The notes: a model not told the origin generated them from the letters alone. Shown: positions 18,879 to 29,652, counted from the first letter of the stretch. The stretch is DNA of 64,000 nucleotides from Photobacterium profundum (GCF_003026285.1 NZ_PYOD01000001.1:186001-250000); one strand, 5' to 3'. Numbers and translations: made by a program.

Positions 18879-18988
18879 TACCATCTTATCACTGGCTTTT
18901 AGAGCGTTTTCCCTCTCGAAATTAAAGTTATCAAATTATATAGTCACCGCTGTTATTAGCGATAAATTTCCTACCCCAGTTGTTCGCC

Positions 18989-19380
18989 TTACTTAACCCG
19001 TACAAAAAATGCACAATCCATTTCGTCAACTTTACGATAACAAGTCACTTTAATTAACTCGTTATGGCTCAGCCTTCTCCTGCTTTTTTCTAACAACTCA
19101 CTTAATTCAGAAGCTTCAACAACACCAATTTTGGTCATATCACCGATACGTTAATGCTGAAGACAGAGCTCTAGCTAAATAGTCCTTGAAGATGACAAAA
19201 AAATATCCTTTCGAGTAATCAGGTATATCTTTTATATCCGCTCATATCCTACCAACAAGTTACCTGTTTATGGCGTAAAAATAGTGTAATCATCTACTAC
19301 ATTGCCTAAGAACTTTTTTTTGCAACTAAGCTCACAAACCCGTTGGTATCAGCTGTTACATCACACTTATTTACAAAAGT
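18989..19380 (-). pseudogene. Decayed gene upstream of pfaA, family not recognised
   Basis: Reading the minus strand, several short stretches in shifting frames look coding: NKCDVTADTNGFVSLVAKKS, then VVDDYTIFTP, a stop, TGNLLVGYERI, then DIPDYSKGYFFVIFKDYLAR with ALSSALTYR, a shift, and finally MTKIGVVEASELSELLEK continuing to CAFFVRVK and a TAA at 18989. Together they resemble one protein of over 120 residues broken by at least two stops and two frameshifts. The final piece (19138 to 18989) is an uninterrupted 49-codon frame with an ATG. I cannot assign a function. It is in the position where a pfa regulator gene might be sought, but nothing in it shows a DNA-binding motif. Confidence 0.35.
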
Positions 19381-19871
19381 GCGGTATAGGTCATGTTTTC
19401 AATTACATTTGAGTATTTACACTAATTTTATGGAATTATAGGTATACAATCAATAACTTAATAACCTAAACATTACAAATGCTCGGGAATTGTTTTTTAA
19501 AACTGGTCTGAAGTGATCCAACCTCTTGCTCCAGTGATTGTAACGAAAAGCGTCCTCGGGTAGTCTGCTCAACCATTAACTGATTAAGCATGCTTTCATT
19601 ACGGATGGTAAGTACCTCCTTATTTGATAATCGCAGCAGTAGTACAGCAGGATTATGATGGATATTACCGTTACGGATGAAAGCACAACTGTGCATCGTC
19701 GAATGTCAAAAAAATGCAGTCATAAATATGCATAATCTTTCTACTCGTACATTCCGAAGCCATGACGCTTCCAATCAATTTTTAGCGCCTGTACTCACAC
19801 ATGCGCTATGTCATTTTTTCACTCTTATTTTTCAACAGTTGCCTAATCGCAACGCCCACACCGAATATATG

Positions 19872-19890
19872 ACACCCAGCTCTTGGGTGT
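19872..19890 (+). promoter_or_regulatory. Hairpin in the pfaA leader beside the ribosome binding site
   Basis: ACACCCA and TGGGTGT form a perfect 7 bp stem around the loop GCTCT. The stem ends five bases before the GGAG ribosome binding site (19896-19899) of pfaA and has no T-run, so it is placed to affect translation rather than to end transcription. Confidence 0.5.
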
Positions 19891-19906
19891 TAAGCGGAGA
19901 CTCATG

Positions 19907-22900
19907 ATGAGCCAAACCCCGAAAACCACGTCTGAATCGCAGGAAGATACGCGACTCAATAAACGTCTTAAAGACATGCCAATTGCGATTGTTGGTATGG
20001 CGAGTATGTTTGCGAATTCCCGTTACTTGAATAAGTTCTGGGATCTTATCAGCGAGAAAATTGATGCTATTACAGATGTGCCTGAAACTCACTGGCGCCC
20101 AGAAGATTATTACGATGCAAACAAAAGCACACCGGATAAGTCTTACTGTAAGCGTGGCGGCTTTATGCCGGAAGTTGATTTCAACCCAATGGAATTCGGG
20201 CTTCCGCCTAACATTCTTGAACTAACTGACACATCGCAGCTACTTTCACTGATCGTAGCAAAAGAAGTATTGGCTGATGCCAACCTGCCTGAAACATACG
20301 ACCGCGACAAAATAGGTATTACCCTTGGTGTGGGTGGTGGTCAGAAGATCAGTCAAAGCCTTAACGCTCGTCTTCAATACCCTGTTCTCAAAAAAGTATT
20401 TAAAAACAGCGGTATCACTGACGAAGACAGTGAAATGTTGATTAAGAAATTCCAAGATCAATACATTCACTGGGAAGAAAACTCATTCCCAGGTTCTTTG
20501 GGTAACGTTATTTCCGGTCGTATTGCTAACCGTTTCGACCTTGGTGGCATGAACTGTGTCGTTGATGCAGCATGTGCGGGCTCTCTTGCTGCATTACGTA
20601 TGGCATTAAGCGAGCTTGTTGAAGGCCGCAGTGAAATGATGATTACAGGTGGTGTGTGTACCGATAACTCACCAACCATGTACATGAGCTTCTCTAAAAC
20701 ACCTGCATTTACAACCAACGAAACAATTCAACCATTCGATATTGACTCGAAAGGTATGATGATTGGTGAAGGTATCGGCATGATTGCACTTAAGCGTCTT
20801 GAAGACGCAGAGCGCGATGGCGACCGTATCTATTCCGTTATTAAAGGTGTTGGTGCATCTTCAGACGGTAAGTTTAAGAGTATTTATGCGCCTCGCCCTG
20901 AAGGTCAGGCTAAAGCACTTAAGCGAGCTTACGACGATGCCGGTTTTGCTCCGCACACACTTGGTTTACTTGAAGCCCACGGCACAGGTACAGCAGCAGG
21001 TGATGTGGCAGAGTTCAGTGGTCTTAATTCGGTATTCAGTGAAGGTAATGACGAGAAGCAACACATCGCATTAGGTTCAGTGAAATCACAGATTGGCCAC
21101 ACCAAATCAACAGCGGGTACTGCGGGTCTAATCAAAGCGTCTTTAGCACTGCACCATAAAGTACTGCCGCCAACAATCAATGTAACCAGCCCTAACCCTA
21201 AACTGAACATTGAGGACTCACCTTTCTACCTCAATACCCAGACGCGTCCATGGATGCAACGTGTAGATGGTACGCCACGTCGTGCTGGTATCAGTTCATT
21301 TGGTTTCGGTGGTACAAACTTCCACATTGTATTGGAAGAATACACCCCAGAACATGCACGCGGTGATAAATACCGTCAGCGCCAAGTAGCACAAACGTTA
21401 TTGTTTAGCGCAGCGTCTCGCGAAGCACTGCTTGCTAGCCTAAAAGAAACGTCAGCAAACCTTGCTAACGATAGCGTGAATCTTGAAACACTGGCTGAAA
21501 GCCATGGTTTACGCAGCATCGAAGTATCACATGCACGTTTAGGTCTAGTTGTAAAAACAAGCGAAGAGCTAAACACTCAGCTTGCTCAAGCAATTTCAAA
21601 CCTAGAAAGCCAAACTAAAACGCATTGGCAGCTCCCTAGTGGTACAAGCTATCGCGAATCAGCGCTTGTAAACGCTAATGATTCAGCAAAAATTGCAGCA
21701 TTATTTGCGGGTCAAGGTTCACAATACCTGAACATGGGCCGTGAGCTAGCATGTCATTACCCTGAAATGCGTCAGCAGTTAGCGAAAGCCGATCAAGTAT
21801 TCGGTCAGAATAAGAAAACAGCACTATCACAAGTTCTGTTCCCTATTCCAACGTTCAATAAAGAAAATACACAAGCACAAGAGGCTTTACTGACTAATAC
21901 CGCCAATGCACAAAGTGCAATCGGTGTAATGTCGATGGGTCAATTTGAACTGCTAACGCAAGCAGGCTTTAAAGCCGACATGGTTGCAGGCCACAGCTTT
22001 GGTGAGTTAAGTGCCCTATGCGCTTCTGGTGTTATCTCTCAAGATGATTACTACCAGCTTGCTTTTGCACGCGGTAACGCAATGGCAGCAACACCAGCAG
22101 AAGGTGATAGCGGTACAATGTACGCTGTTATTCTTGACGCTGATAAGCTGGCAGATGTTGAAAAATGCATTAGTGCATTTGAAGGCGTAAGCATTGCTAA
22201 TTACAACGCACCAACACAGCTAGTTATTGCGGGTCCTACAGACAACGCTCAACTTGCTGCCAAAGCACTAACAGAGCAAGGCTTCAAAGCGATTCCTCTT
22301 CCGGTTTCTGGTGCTTTCCACACGCCACTCGTTGCTCACGCACAAAAGCCTTTTGCAACAGCTATTGATAAAGCAACGTTCAGCACACCAACATTACCGC
22401 TTTATTCTAATGCGACTGGTGAACTGCATAAGAACGATGGCAAGGTCATTAAGAAGGCGTTCAAGCAACATATGTTGCAATCTGTTCGTTTCAGCACACA
22501 GCTTGAAGCTATGTATGATGCTGGCGCACGTGTATTTGTCGAGTTCGGACCAAAAAACATTCTACAAAAGCTGGTTGAAAAGACGTTAACGAATAAAACC
22601 GATGAGCTTTGCACGATCAGTCTTAACCCGAACCCTAAGGGTGATAGTGATCAGCAATTACGCTTAGCCGCTGTTCAGCTTGCTGTTGTGGGTATCTCGC
22701 TAGACAATATCGACCCATATCAAGCAGAGATCGCGCCACCAGCAGCAACATCACCAATGAACATCAAACTAAACGCAACGAATTACATTAGCCCTTCTAC
22801 CCGCGCGAAAATGGCAAAGTCATTAGCAACCGGCGAAGTAAGCACAAAAACTGAAATCGTTGAAAAAGTCGTTGAGAAGATTGTGGAAAAAGAAGTGATT

Positions 22901-25900
22901 AAAACGGAAATTCGCGAAGTACCTGTTGCTGCAGCGCCAACGCAGGCTGTAACAGTACAAGCAGCGGCGCCAGCAGTCGCAACAACAGCGCCAGCTCAAA
23001 TTGTTACACAAGCAACGGCACAACTACCAGTTGGTGATGCGTCACTGCATGCATTCTTCAGTGCACAACAGCAGGCCGCTGAACTTCACCAGCAATTCTT
23101 AGCGATTCCTCAGCAATACGGTGACACATTCACAGCATTGATGACAGAACAAGCTAAAATGGCAACGGCTGGTATTGCGGTACCTGAAAGCCTACAGCGT
23201 TCGATGGAGCTATTCCATCAGCACCAGGCTGAAACGTTAAAAGCACATGCCCACTACCTTGAGTTACAAGCAAACAGCAATAACTCTGCATTAGGTATGT
23301 TGACTTCACAAGCGCCTGCTCATCAGATTCCTGTTTATCAGACGCAAGTTCAGCAAGCATCAGTGGCTCCTGCTGCTCCAGTAGTTGCTACGCCAGTCGC
23401 GACACCTGCGCCGGTTAAGGCTGTTGTTCCAACTCAACAATCAGCACCTATCGCTTCAGCGCCAATCGCGGCACCTGTTGCACAAACGGTTAAACCAACA
23501 CCTGTTGTTCAAGTAGCTGTAGCACCACAAGTTGCTGTTCAAACCGCAAATCCAGAACAAGTTATGCTGGAAGTGGTTGCAGAGAAAACTGGCTACCCTA
23601 CCGAGATGTTAGATCTCGATATGGATATGGAAGCAGATCTAGGTATCGACTCTATTAAACGTGTTGAGATTCTAGGTACAGTGCAAGACCAAATGCCAAA
23701 CCTGCCTGAGCTAAGCCCTGAAGATCTTGCTGAGTGCCGTACACTGCGCGAAATCGTGACTTACATGAACAGCAAAATGCCTGCAGCCTCTTCTGCTGCT
23801 GCAACGGTTACTTCTGCTCCTGTAGCATCAAACGGCTTAGACGCAACACAAGTTCAAAGCACAATGCTTGAAGTGGTTGCTGAAAAAACTGGCTACCCAA
23901 CTGAAATGCTTGATCTAGAAATGGATATGGAAGCAGATTTGGGTATCGACTCTATTAAGCGTGTTGAAATTCTAGGTACGGTTCAAGACCAGCTACCAAC
24001 GCTTCCTGAGTTAAATCCTGAAGACTTAGCTGAATGCCGTACGTTAGGCGAAATCGTAAGCTACATGAACAGCAAGCTTCCTGCAGCTTCTGCTGTAGCA
24101 GCGACAGTTGCTTCTGCTCCTGCATCAAATGGCTTAGACGCAACACAAGTTCAAAGCACAATGCTAGACGTTGTTGCAGATAAGACTGGCTACCCAACTG
24201 AAATGCTAGACCTTGCAATGGACATGGAAGCAGATTTGGGTATCGACTCTATCAAACGTGTTGAAATTCTAGGTACAGTGCAAGACCAACTACCGGGCTT
24301 ACCTGAGCTGAACCCTGAAGATTTAGCTGAGTGTCGTACGCTAGGCGAAATCGTTGATTACATGAACAGTAAATTACCTGCTGCTCCTGTACAAAATGTA
24401 GCGGTTCAAACAGCAGCTCCTGCATCACACGGTTTAGATGCCGCACAAGTTCAAGGCACAATGCTTGAAGTGGTTGCCGATAAAACTGGCTACCCAGCAG
24501 AAATGCTAGACCTTGCAATGGACATGGAAGCTGACCTTGGTATCGACTCTATCAAGCGTGTTGAAATTCTTGGTACTGTGCAAGACCAACTACCGGGTTT
24601 GCCTGAACTGAACCCTGAAGATTTAGCTGAGTGCCGTACACTGGGCGAAATCGTTGACTACATGAACAGCAAACTACCAGCCGTCTCTACACAAAATGTA
24701 GCAGTACAAACAGCAGCGGTATCAGCACCAGTAGCAGCTCCTGCATCACACGGTTTAGACGCAGCACATGTTCAAAACACGATGATGAATGTGGTTGCCG
24801 ACAAAACAGGTTACCCAGCAGAAATGCTAGACCTTGCAATGGACATGGAAGCTGACCTTGGTATCGACTCTATCAAACGTGTTGAAATTCTAGGTACAGT
24901 GCAAGACCAACTACCGGGCTTGCCTGAACTGAACCCTGAAGATTTAGCTGAGTGTCGTACACTGGGCGAAATCGTTGTTTACATGCAAAGCAAGCTTTCT
25001 AACACTTCAGCAGTAGCAGCACCTTCTGCACCCGTTGTAGAAGCGATTGCAGAAACAAGCAATGTAGAGCTTCCTCCTCACAGCGAGGTGGCGCTAAAAA
25101 AGTTACCAGCGGTAGATAAATTAGTAGACTGTTTTTCCAAAGAAGCTTGTATCGTGATTACCGATGATGGTCACAATGCTGGTGTTCTAGCAGAAAAGTT
25201 AAGTGCAAACGGCCTTCAAGTTGCTGTTGTACGTAGTCCTCTATCTGCCGCGTCACCGTTAAATAGCGAAATCGCGAGCTACACATTAGCAAGCATTGAT
25301 GACGCTAGTATCAAAACTGTCATTTCAGACATTGAGAGCAAGCAAAAAGCAATTGGTGGATTCATTCACTTACAGCCTCTTGCTGCCGATGTTAAAACAG
25401 ATAAAACAACAGCTGTAACATTGCATGCTGCGGCAAAAGAAAGTATCTCGATTGCTTTCCTATTCGCTAAATTGCTTAAAACTCAGCTAAACGCAGCAAC
25501 AAACCGCAGTGCCTTCTTTACGGTAAGTCGTATTGATGGTGGCTTTGGTTACTTGAATGCAGAACAACTTATCAATGCAGAATTAAACCAAGCGGCATTA
25601 TCTGGTTTAACGAAAACATTGAGCCACGAATGGTCAACAGTATTCTGTCGCGCACTGGATGTTGCGCCAACGCTTGATGCTCGTCATCTTGCAGAAGCAG
25701 TAACAGCTGAATTATTCGATATTGATACTCACACTGTTGAAGTGGGCCTTGCTGATGGCAGCCGAGCAACACTGGTTGCGACTGATGCTGGTACTGCTCT
25801 AACAAAAAACACCTCAGCAAAACTAGACAAAAACGATAAAGTGCTTGTGACTGGTGGTGCTAAAGGCGTTACGTTTGAATGTGCATTAACACTGGCTAAA

Positions 25901-27568
25901 CAGTGTAAATCACACTTCATTCTTGCAGGTCGTAGTAAGCATATTACGACAACCGAACTGCCAGAATGGGCACAAGGTAAACAAGCAAACGAGCTAAAGC
26001 CGGCAGCCATTCGCCATATTCAAACATCTGGCGATAAGCCAACACCAAAGAAAGTAGACGCGTTACTCAAACCTGTATTAAGCAGCCTTGAAATTAACAC
26101 TGCTCTTTCTGCATTTGCTAACGTGGGTGCGAGTGCTGAATACATAAGTCTTGACGTATCAAACAGTGACTCTGTTGCTAAAACATTGTCTCAGTTCAAT
26201 GATATTACGGGTCTGATTCACGGCGCAGGCGTGCTAGCTGATAAACATATTCAAGATAAAACGCTTGATGAATTAAACCTTGTTTATGGCACTAAAGTAG
26301 GCGGCCTTGAAGCTGTGCTTAACGCATTAAACAGCGACAAGCTAAAACTGGTTGCAATGTTCTCATCAGCAGCTGGCTTCTACGGCAACACTGGTCAAAG
26401 CGATTACGCGATGTCCAATGAAATCTTGAATAAAGCAGCATTACAGCTGTCTGCACGTAACCCTGAAGCTAAAGTAATGAGCTTCAACTGGGGACCGTGG
26501 GACGGTGGCATGGTAAACGCAGCATTGAAGAAAATGTTTACTGAACGTGGTGTATACGTGATTCCTCTTCAGGCGGGTGCTGAGCTATTTAGCTCTCAGC
26601 TGCTAAGTGAAACAGGTATTCAACTGCTTGTGGGTACAAGCATGCAAGGTTCAGACAACAAGGAAGCCGCTGTAAAAAAGCTTGATGCGGAGTCTGTGCT
26701 AGTAGCAAAGAGTCCGCTGAATTCAAGCATCACTGTAACACGCGATCTTGACCCGAAGACAATGCCTTTCATCAATGATCACTGCATTGCCGGTAACCCA
26801 GTGTTACCGACAGTGTGTGCCATTCAATGGATGCGTGAAGCAGCAGAGCAAGTGTTAGAGGCGAACGTTACTGTTCGCAACTACAAACTGCTTAAAGGCG
26901 TGATCTTTGATACTAATGAAGTACAAACACTCACATTGACACTGACGCCAGACGCAAAAGCAACGGATCAAATTAAAGCTTTGATCAGCTGCCAAGGCCG
27001 TCCTCAGTATCAAGCGATGTTGGTTGTCGAATCCGTATCAGTTGCACAGGCTAAAACCTTTACCGCGGATTCAAATGAACCCGTGACAACGGCTGAAACC
27101 TTATACAGTAATGGTACCTTATTCCATGGTCCACGACTGCAAGGCATCACAACGGTTGAACGTTTTGATGATGCTGGTTTGCTAGCACAGTGTCAGCTAC
27201 CAACAGTTGCTGATACAGACTGTGGCGTATTTGTACCAACACAACACCTTGGTGGTTGCCAGCCTTTCGCTGAAGACTACTTGCTACAAGCAATGTTGGT
27301 GTGGGCACGCTTGAAATACGGTGCTGCTAGCCTACCTTCAGCAATCGGCAAATTTGTTTCTTATGAACCAATGCAAGCCAGTGATAAAGGTTGGTTAGAG
27401 CTCGACGTAATTAAAAATACGTCGCGCTCACTACAGGCTAACATCTCGCTTTACCATCAAGATGGTCGTTTAAGTGCTGTTATGAAAGGCGCAAAAGTAA
27501 CGATCAGCAAAAGCCTGAACGAGGCATTTTTGGTGAAGTCTGAGCCAGAGAAGGAGCTTCTGTCATAG
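19907..27568 (+). CDS. pfaA: PUFA synthase subunit PfaA (KS-AT-5xACP-KR)
   Basis: Large iterative polyketide-synthase-like protein (2553 residues) that builds long polyunsaturated acyl chains such as EPA in the cytoplasm. In order: ketosynthase (about 30-480; active Cys in VDAACAGS near 223, with HGTGT and GHTKSTAG carrying the two His), malonyl acyltransferase (from FAGQGSQY near 600; GHSFGE near 695), five acyl carrier proteins each with LGIDSIKR (Ser near 1246, 1346, 1445, 1545, 1651), and a ketoreductase from VLVTGGAKGV near 1979, followed by a C-terminal region with a dehydratase-like look. ACP linkers are Ala/Pro/Val-rich. Of two adjacent ATGs, the second (19907) is seven bases from GGAG. 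The ACPs need a PfaE-type transferase, absent here. It overlaps pfaB by one base. Confidence 0.97.
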   Translation: MSQTPKTTSESQEDTRLNKRLKDMPIAIVGMASMFANSRYLNKFWDLISEKIDAITDVPETHWRPEDYYDANKSTPDKSYCKRGGFMPEVDFNPMEFGLPPNILELTDTSQLLSLIVAKEVLADANLPETYDRDKIGITLGVGGGQKISQSLNARLQYPVLKKVFKNSGITDEDSEMLIKKFQDQYIHWEENSFPGSLGNVISGRIANRFDLGGMNCVVDAACAGSLAALRMALSELVEGRSEMMITGGVCTDNSPTMYMSFSKTPAFTTNETIQPFDIDSKGMMIGEGIGMIALKRLEDAERDGDRIYSVIKGVGASSDGKFKSIYAPRPEGQAKALKRAYDDAGFAPHTLGLLEAHGTGTAAGDVAEFSGLNSVFSEGNDEKQHIALGSVKSQIGHTKSTAGTAGLIKASLALHHKVLPPTINVTSPNPKLNIEDSPFYLNTQTRPWMQRVDGTPRRAGISSFGFGGTNFHIVLEEYTPEHARGDKYRQRQVAQTLLFSAASREALLASLKETSANLANDSVNLETLAESHGLRSIEVSHARLGLVVKTSEELNTQLAQAISNLESQTKTHWQLPSGTSYRESALVNANDSAKIAALFAGQGSQYLNMGRELACHYPEMRQQLAKADQVFGQNKKTALSQVLFPIPTFNKENTQAQEALLTNTANAQSAIGVMSMGQFELLTQAGFKADMVAGHSFGELSALCASGVISQDDYYQLAFARGNAMAATPAEGDSGTMYAVILDADKLADVEKCISAFEGVSIANYNAPTQLVIAGPTDNAQLAAKALTEQGFKAIPLPVSGAFHTPLVAHAQKPFATAIDKATFSTPTLPLYSNATGELHKNDGKVIKKAFKQHMLQSVRFSTQLEAMYDAGARVFVEFGPKNILQKLVEKTLTNKTDELCTISLNPNPKGDSDQQLRLAAVQLAVVGISLDNIDPYQAEIAPPAATSPMNIKLNATNYISPSTRAKMAKSLATGEVSTKTEIVEKVVEKIVEKEVIKTEIREVPVAAAPTQAVTVQAAAPAVATTAPAQIVTQATAQLPVGDASLHAFFSAQQQAAELHQQFLAIPQQYGDTFTALMTEQAKMATAGIAVPESLQRSMELFHQHQAETLKAHAHYLELQANSNNSALGMLTSQAPAHQIPVYQTQVQQASVAPAAPVVATPVATPAPVKAVVPTQQSAPIASAPIAAPVAQTVKPTPVVQVAVAPQVAVQTANPEQVMLEVVAEKTGYPTEMLDLDMDMEADLGIDSIKRVEILGTVQDQMPNLPELSPEDLAECRTLREIVTYMNSKMPAASSAAATVTSAPVASNGLDATQVQSTMLEVVAEKTGYPTEMLDLEMDMEADLGIDSIKRVEILGTVQDQLPTLPELNPEDLAECRTLGEIVSYMNSKLPAASAVAATVASAPASNGLDATQVQSTMLDVVADKTGYPTEMLDLAMDMEADLGIDSIKRVEILGTVQDQLPGLPELNPEDLAECRTLGEIVDYMNSKLPAAPVQNVAVQTAAPASHGLDAAQVQGTMLEVVADKTGYPAEMLDLAMDMEADLGIDSIKRVEILGTVQDQLPGLPELNPEDLAECRTLGEIVDYMNSKLPAVSTQNVAVQTAAVSAPVAAPASHGLDAAHVQNTMMNVVADKTGYPAEMLDLAMDMEADLGIDSIKRVEILGTVQDQLPGLPELNPEDLAECRTLGEIVVYMQSKLSNTSAVAAPSAPVVEAIAETSNVELPPHSEVALKKLPAVDKLVDCFSKEACIVITDDGHNAGVLAEKLSANGLQVAVVRSPLSAASPLNSEIASYTLASIDDASIKTVISDIESKQKAIGGFIHLQPLAADVKTDKTTAVTLHAAAKESISIAFLFAKLLKTQLNAATNRSAFFTVSRIDGGFGYLNAEQLINAELNQAALSGLTKTLSHEWSTVFCRALDVAPTLDARHLAEAVTAELFDIDTHTVEVGLADGSRATLVATDAGTALTKNTSAKLDKNDKVLVTGGAKGVTFECALTLAKQCKSHFILAGRSKHITTTELPEWAQGKQANELKPAAIRHIQTSGDKPTPKKVDALLKPVLSSLEINTALSAFANVGASAEYISLDVSNSDSVAKTLSQFNDITGLIHGAGVLADKHIQDKTLDELNLVYGTKVGGLEAVLNALNSDKLKLVAMFSSAAGFYGNTGQSDYAMSNEILNKAALQLSARNPEAKVMSFNWGPWDGGMVNAALKKMFTERGVYVIPLQAGAELFSSQLLSETGIQLLVGTSMQGSDNKEAAVKKLDAESVLVAKSPLNSSITVTRDLDPKTMPFINDHCIAGNPVLPTVCAIQWMREAAEQVLEANVTVRNYKLLKGVIFDTNEVQTLTLTLTPDAKATDQIKALISCQGRPQYQAMLVVESVSVAQAKTFTADSNEPVTTAETLYSNGTLFHGPRLQGITTVERFDDAGLLAQCQLPTVADTDCGVFVPTQHLGGCQPFAEDYLLQAMLVWARLKYGAASLPSAIGKFVSYEPMQASDKGWLELDVIKNTSRSLQANISLYHQDGRLSAVMKGAKVTISKSLNEAFLVKSEPEKELLS
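23560..25000 (+). repeat. Five tandem acyl-carrier-protein repeats within pfaA
   Basis: The unit is about 300 bases and repeats five times, with nearly identical cores around DMEADLGIDSIKRVEILGTV and NPEDLAECRTLGEIV; the linkers vary in length (the last is longest). The ACP count varies among PUFA synthases and has been linked to product yield; such identical units can recombine. Confidence 0.9.
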
Positions 27569-29652
27569 TGGCTGATACTTCTAATAAAGCGATGCCATTG
27601 CGCATCGCTCTTTTAGCCCAAGCAGCAGACGCTGCTGGGCTTTCTGCCGATATTTTAGTGTCATTACCAGCAATTCAACATATTGCGGTTGATGGCAATT
27701 TCAATGCCGCGCTTCAAACTGCGATTCAAGCTGTAAACCAAGGTCAGTTGGTTCAACTTACCCTTCAATGTAAGCCAAACGAACCACAACACCGTTTAGT
27801 AATGCTTAGCGGTTTAGCTGCAGCTAAAAACAAAATCCACCCCCACGCATATCTTGCAGGTTTTGCTGAAGGCTCTGTTAATAGTCTAGAAATAGCCCTC
27901 AACCAGTCTCGTCGCCAGAGTGCCGATCTCAGTCATCAACAAACATCTGAAATATTAGCTGCCGATCAGCAGTTTTTGACTTTCTTTAAGATGGTTGATG
28001 ATATTGCCAGTCGAACAGTAAAAACAGCTGGTAATACAAACCATTACTGGTTCACTGAACCGCATAAAGCACGCGTGGCAAGTTTAACGTTTAATGCCAA
28101 TTCTGACTCAGAAAGCAGCTTGGTATTAACACAAGCAACAGGCTTACAAAAAGCGCAATCATTACTGAACGCCTCTCGCCTTTTCTTCATCGTGGCAGGG
28201 CAAAATGAAATAGACTTATCAGTACAATTAGAGCAGCTAAAGCAACGCTTAATAGGCTTCTCTGATAACTTGACTGCAAATGACAACGCCACGCTTATTG
28301 CTTTAATGGTAGAAAACTTAACCCAGTTTCAAACTGACGTTTCGTCTGCCACTTCATCGATATCACTACCGACTATCGTATTGCAAGGTGCTTCTGTTAC
28401 CGCTGTTTTGCAGGAAATATCTGCAATCAGTAATGCTTTACCAAAAGTAATAGCAGAGAAAAGTCATTACAAAACACCAGCCGGAAGTTGCTTCTCACCA
28501 GCCCCCAATAGCAAAGGCGGTGTTACTTTTGTCTATCCAGGCGTTGGTACTGTATACCCTGGCATGTTCCGCGAATTTCATCAGTATTTCCCCGCACTTT
28601 TCGCACAACTAGAGCGCGAAGGAAACCTGAAAGAAATGCTGCAAGCCGAAAAAATATACGGTGAAAATCCAGCCGAAATGACACTCGGTGAATTAGCCAT
28701 CGCTGGTGTGGGTAGCAGCTACTTGTTAACTCAGTTACTCTGCGAAGAATTTGCCGTTAAGCCTGATTTCGCTTTAGGTTACTCTAAAGGTGAAGCCTCA
28801 ATGTGGGCGAGCTTAGGTGTGTGGAAAAACCCACATGCATTGATCGAGCTAACCCAAACGAGCCCAATTTTCACCACTGCTATTTCCGGTAAGCTAACCG
28901 CAGTTCGTGAAGCATGGCAATTAACTGATGCAGACGAAATCACATGGAATAGCTTTGTTGTTCGCTGTGATTCGGCGTCTATTGAAGCATTATTACCTGA
29001 ATTCCCGCGCGCCTACCTTGCGATTATTCAAGGTGACACTTGTGTATTAGCAGGTTGTGAAGCGACATGTCGTGCCTTACTCAAAAAGCTTGGCAAACGC
29101 GGTATTGCAGCGAATCGTGTAACCGCTATGCACACCACACCAGCATTAAGCCAGCATTCACAAGTCTCCGAGTTTTATACTCAGCCATTATGTGATCAGC
29201 TGCCGACTGATATTAAATTCATCAGCGCGGCTGGGTTGTTACCTCAAAATCAAAATGTGCCTGTAAATATCGATAGCCAAAGTATTGCCAATTCGATTGC
29301 TGATACCTTTTGCACTACGCTCGATTTTACCGCTTTAATTCGTACCGCCCGTGAACAAGGCGCACGTTTGTTTGTTGAAATTGGTGCCGACAGGCAAACC
29401 AGTACGCTTATCGATAAAATAAACCGCACAGATAACGTAACAACTGAGAGTTGTACTATCGCAGCAAATGCAAAAGGCGGCGAAGATATTGTTACTTTGC
29501 TTAAATGCATTGCCCAGTTAATTACGCATCAAATACCGCTGTCACTTTCCCCCCTGCTTCAAGGGTTAGAAGAACAAGTGAATACACTGGAATTACGCAG
29601 TGCATCTTCAGCGAATACCACACCGAACACTACACAAGGAGAGCCAGTGTGA
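27568..29652 (+). CDS. pfaB: PUFA synthase subunit PfaB (acyltransferase)
   Basis: Acyltransferase subunit of the PUFA synthase, 694 residues; PfaB is considered a determinant of which final product (EPA or DHA) is made. A divergent N-terminal half without clear motifs precedes the acyltransferase domain, which starts at FVYPGVGTVYPGM and has the nucleophile Ser in LGYSKGEASMW near residue 410; GYSKGE replaces the more usual GHSxGE. The start GTG at 27568 overlaps the pfaA stop by one base (TAGTG), with AAGGAG 11 bases upstream, so translation is probably coupled. It overlaps pfaC by four bases. Confidence 0.95.
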   Translation: MADTSNKAMPLRIALLAQAADAAGLSADILVSLPAIQHIAVDGNFNAALQTAIQAVNQGQLVQLTLQCKPNEPQHRLVMLSGLAAAKNKIHPHAYLAGFAEGSVNSLEIALNQSRRQSADLSHQQTSEILAADQQFLTFFKMVDDIASRTVKTAGNTNHYWFTEPHKARVASLTFNANSDSESSLVLTQATGLQKAQSLLNASRLFFIVAGQNEIDLSVQLEQLKQRLIGFSDNLTANDNATLIALMVENLTQFQTDVSSATSSISLPTIVLQGASVTAVLQEISAISNALPKVIAEKSHYKTPAGSCFSPAPNSKGGVTFVYPGVGTVYPGMFREFHQYFPALFAQLEREGNLKEMLQAEKIYGENPAEMTLGELAIAGVGSSYLLTQLLCEEFAVKPDFALGYSKGEASMWASLGVWKNPHALIELTQTSPIFTTAISGKLTAVREAWQLTDADEITWNSFVVRCDSASIEALLPEFPRAYLAIIQGDTCVLAGCEATCRALLKKLGKRGIAANRVTAMHTTPALSQHSQVSEFYTQPLCDQLPTDIKFISAAGLLPQNQNVPVNIDSQSIANSIADTFCTTLDFTALIRTAREQGARLFVEIGADRQTSTLIDKINRTDNVTTESCTIAANAKGGEDIVTLLKCIAQLITHQIPLSLSPLLQGLEEQVNTLELRSASSANTTPNTTQGEPV

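Noticed and set aside
19466..19696. A 76-codon minus-strand frame upstream of pfaA
   Set aside because: The C-terminal part (RFSLQSLEQEVGSLQTSFKK) could be coding, but there is no ribosome binding site and no family. It might be another piece of the decayed gene in this interval; not enough to call it a gene.
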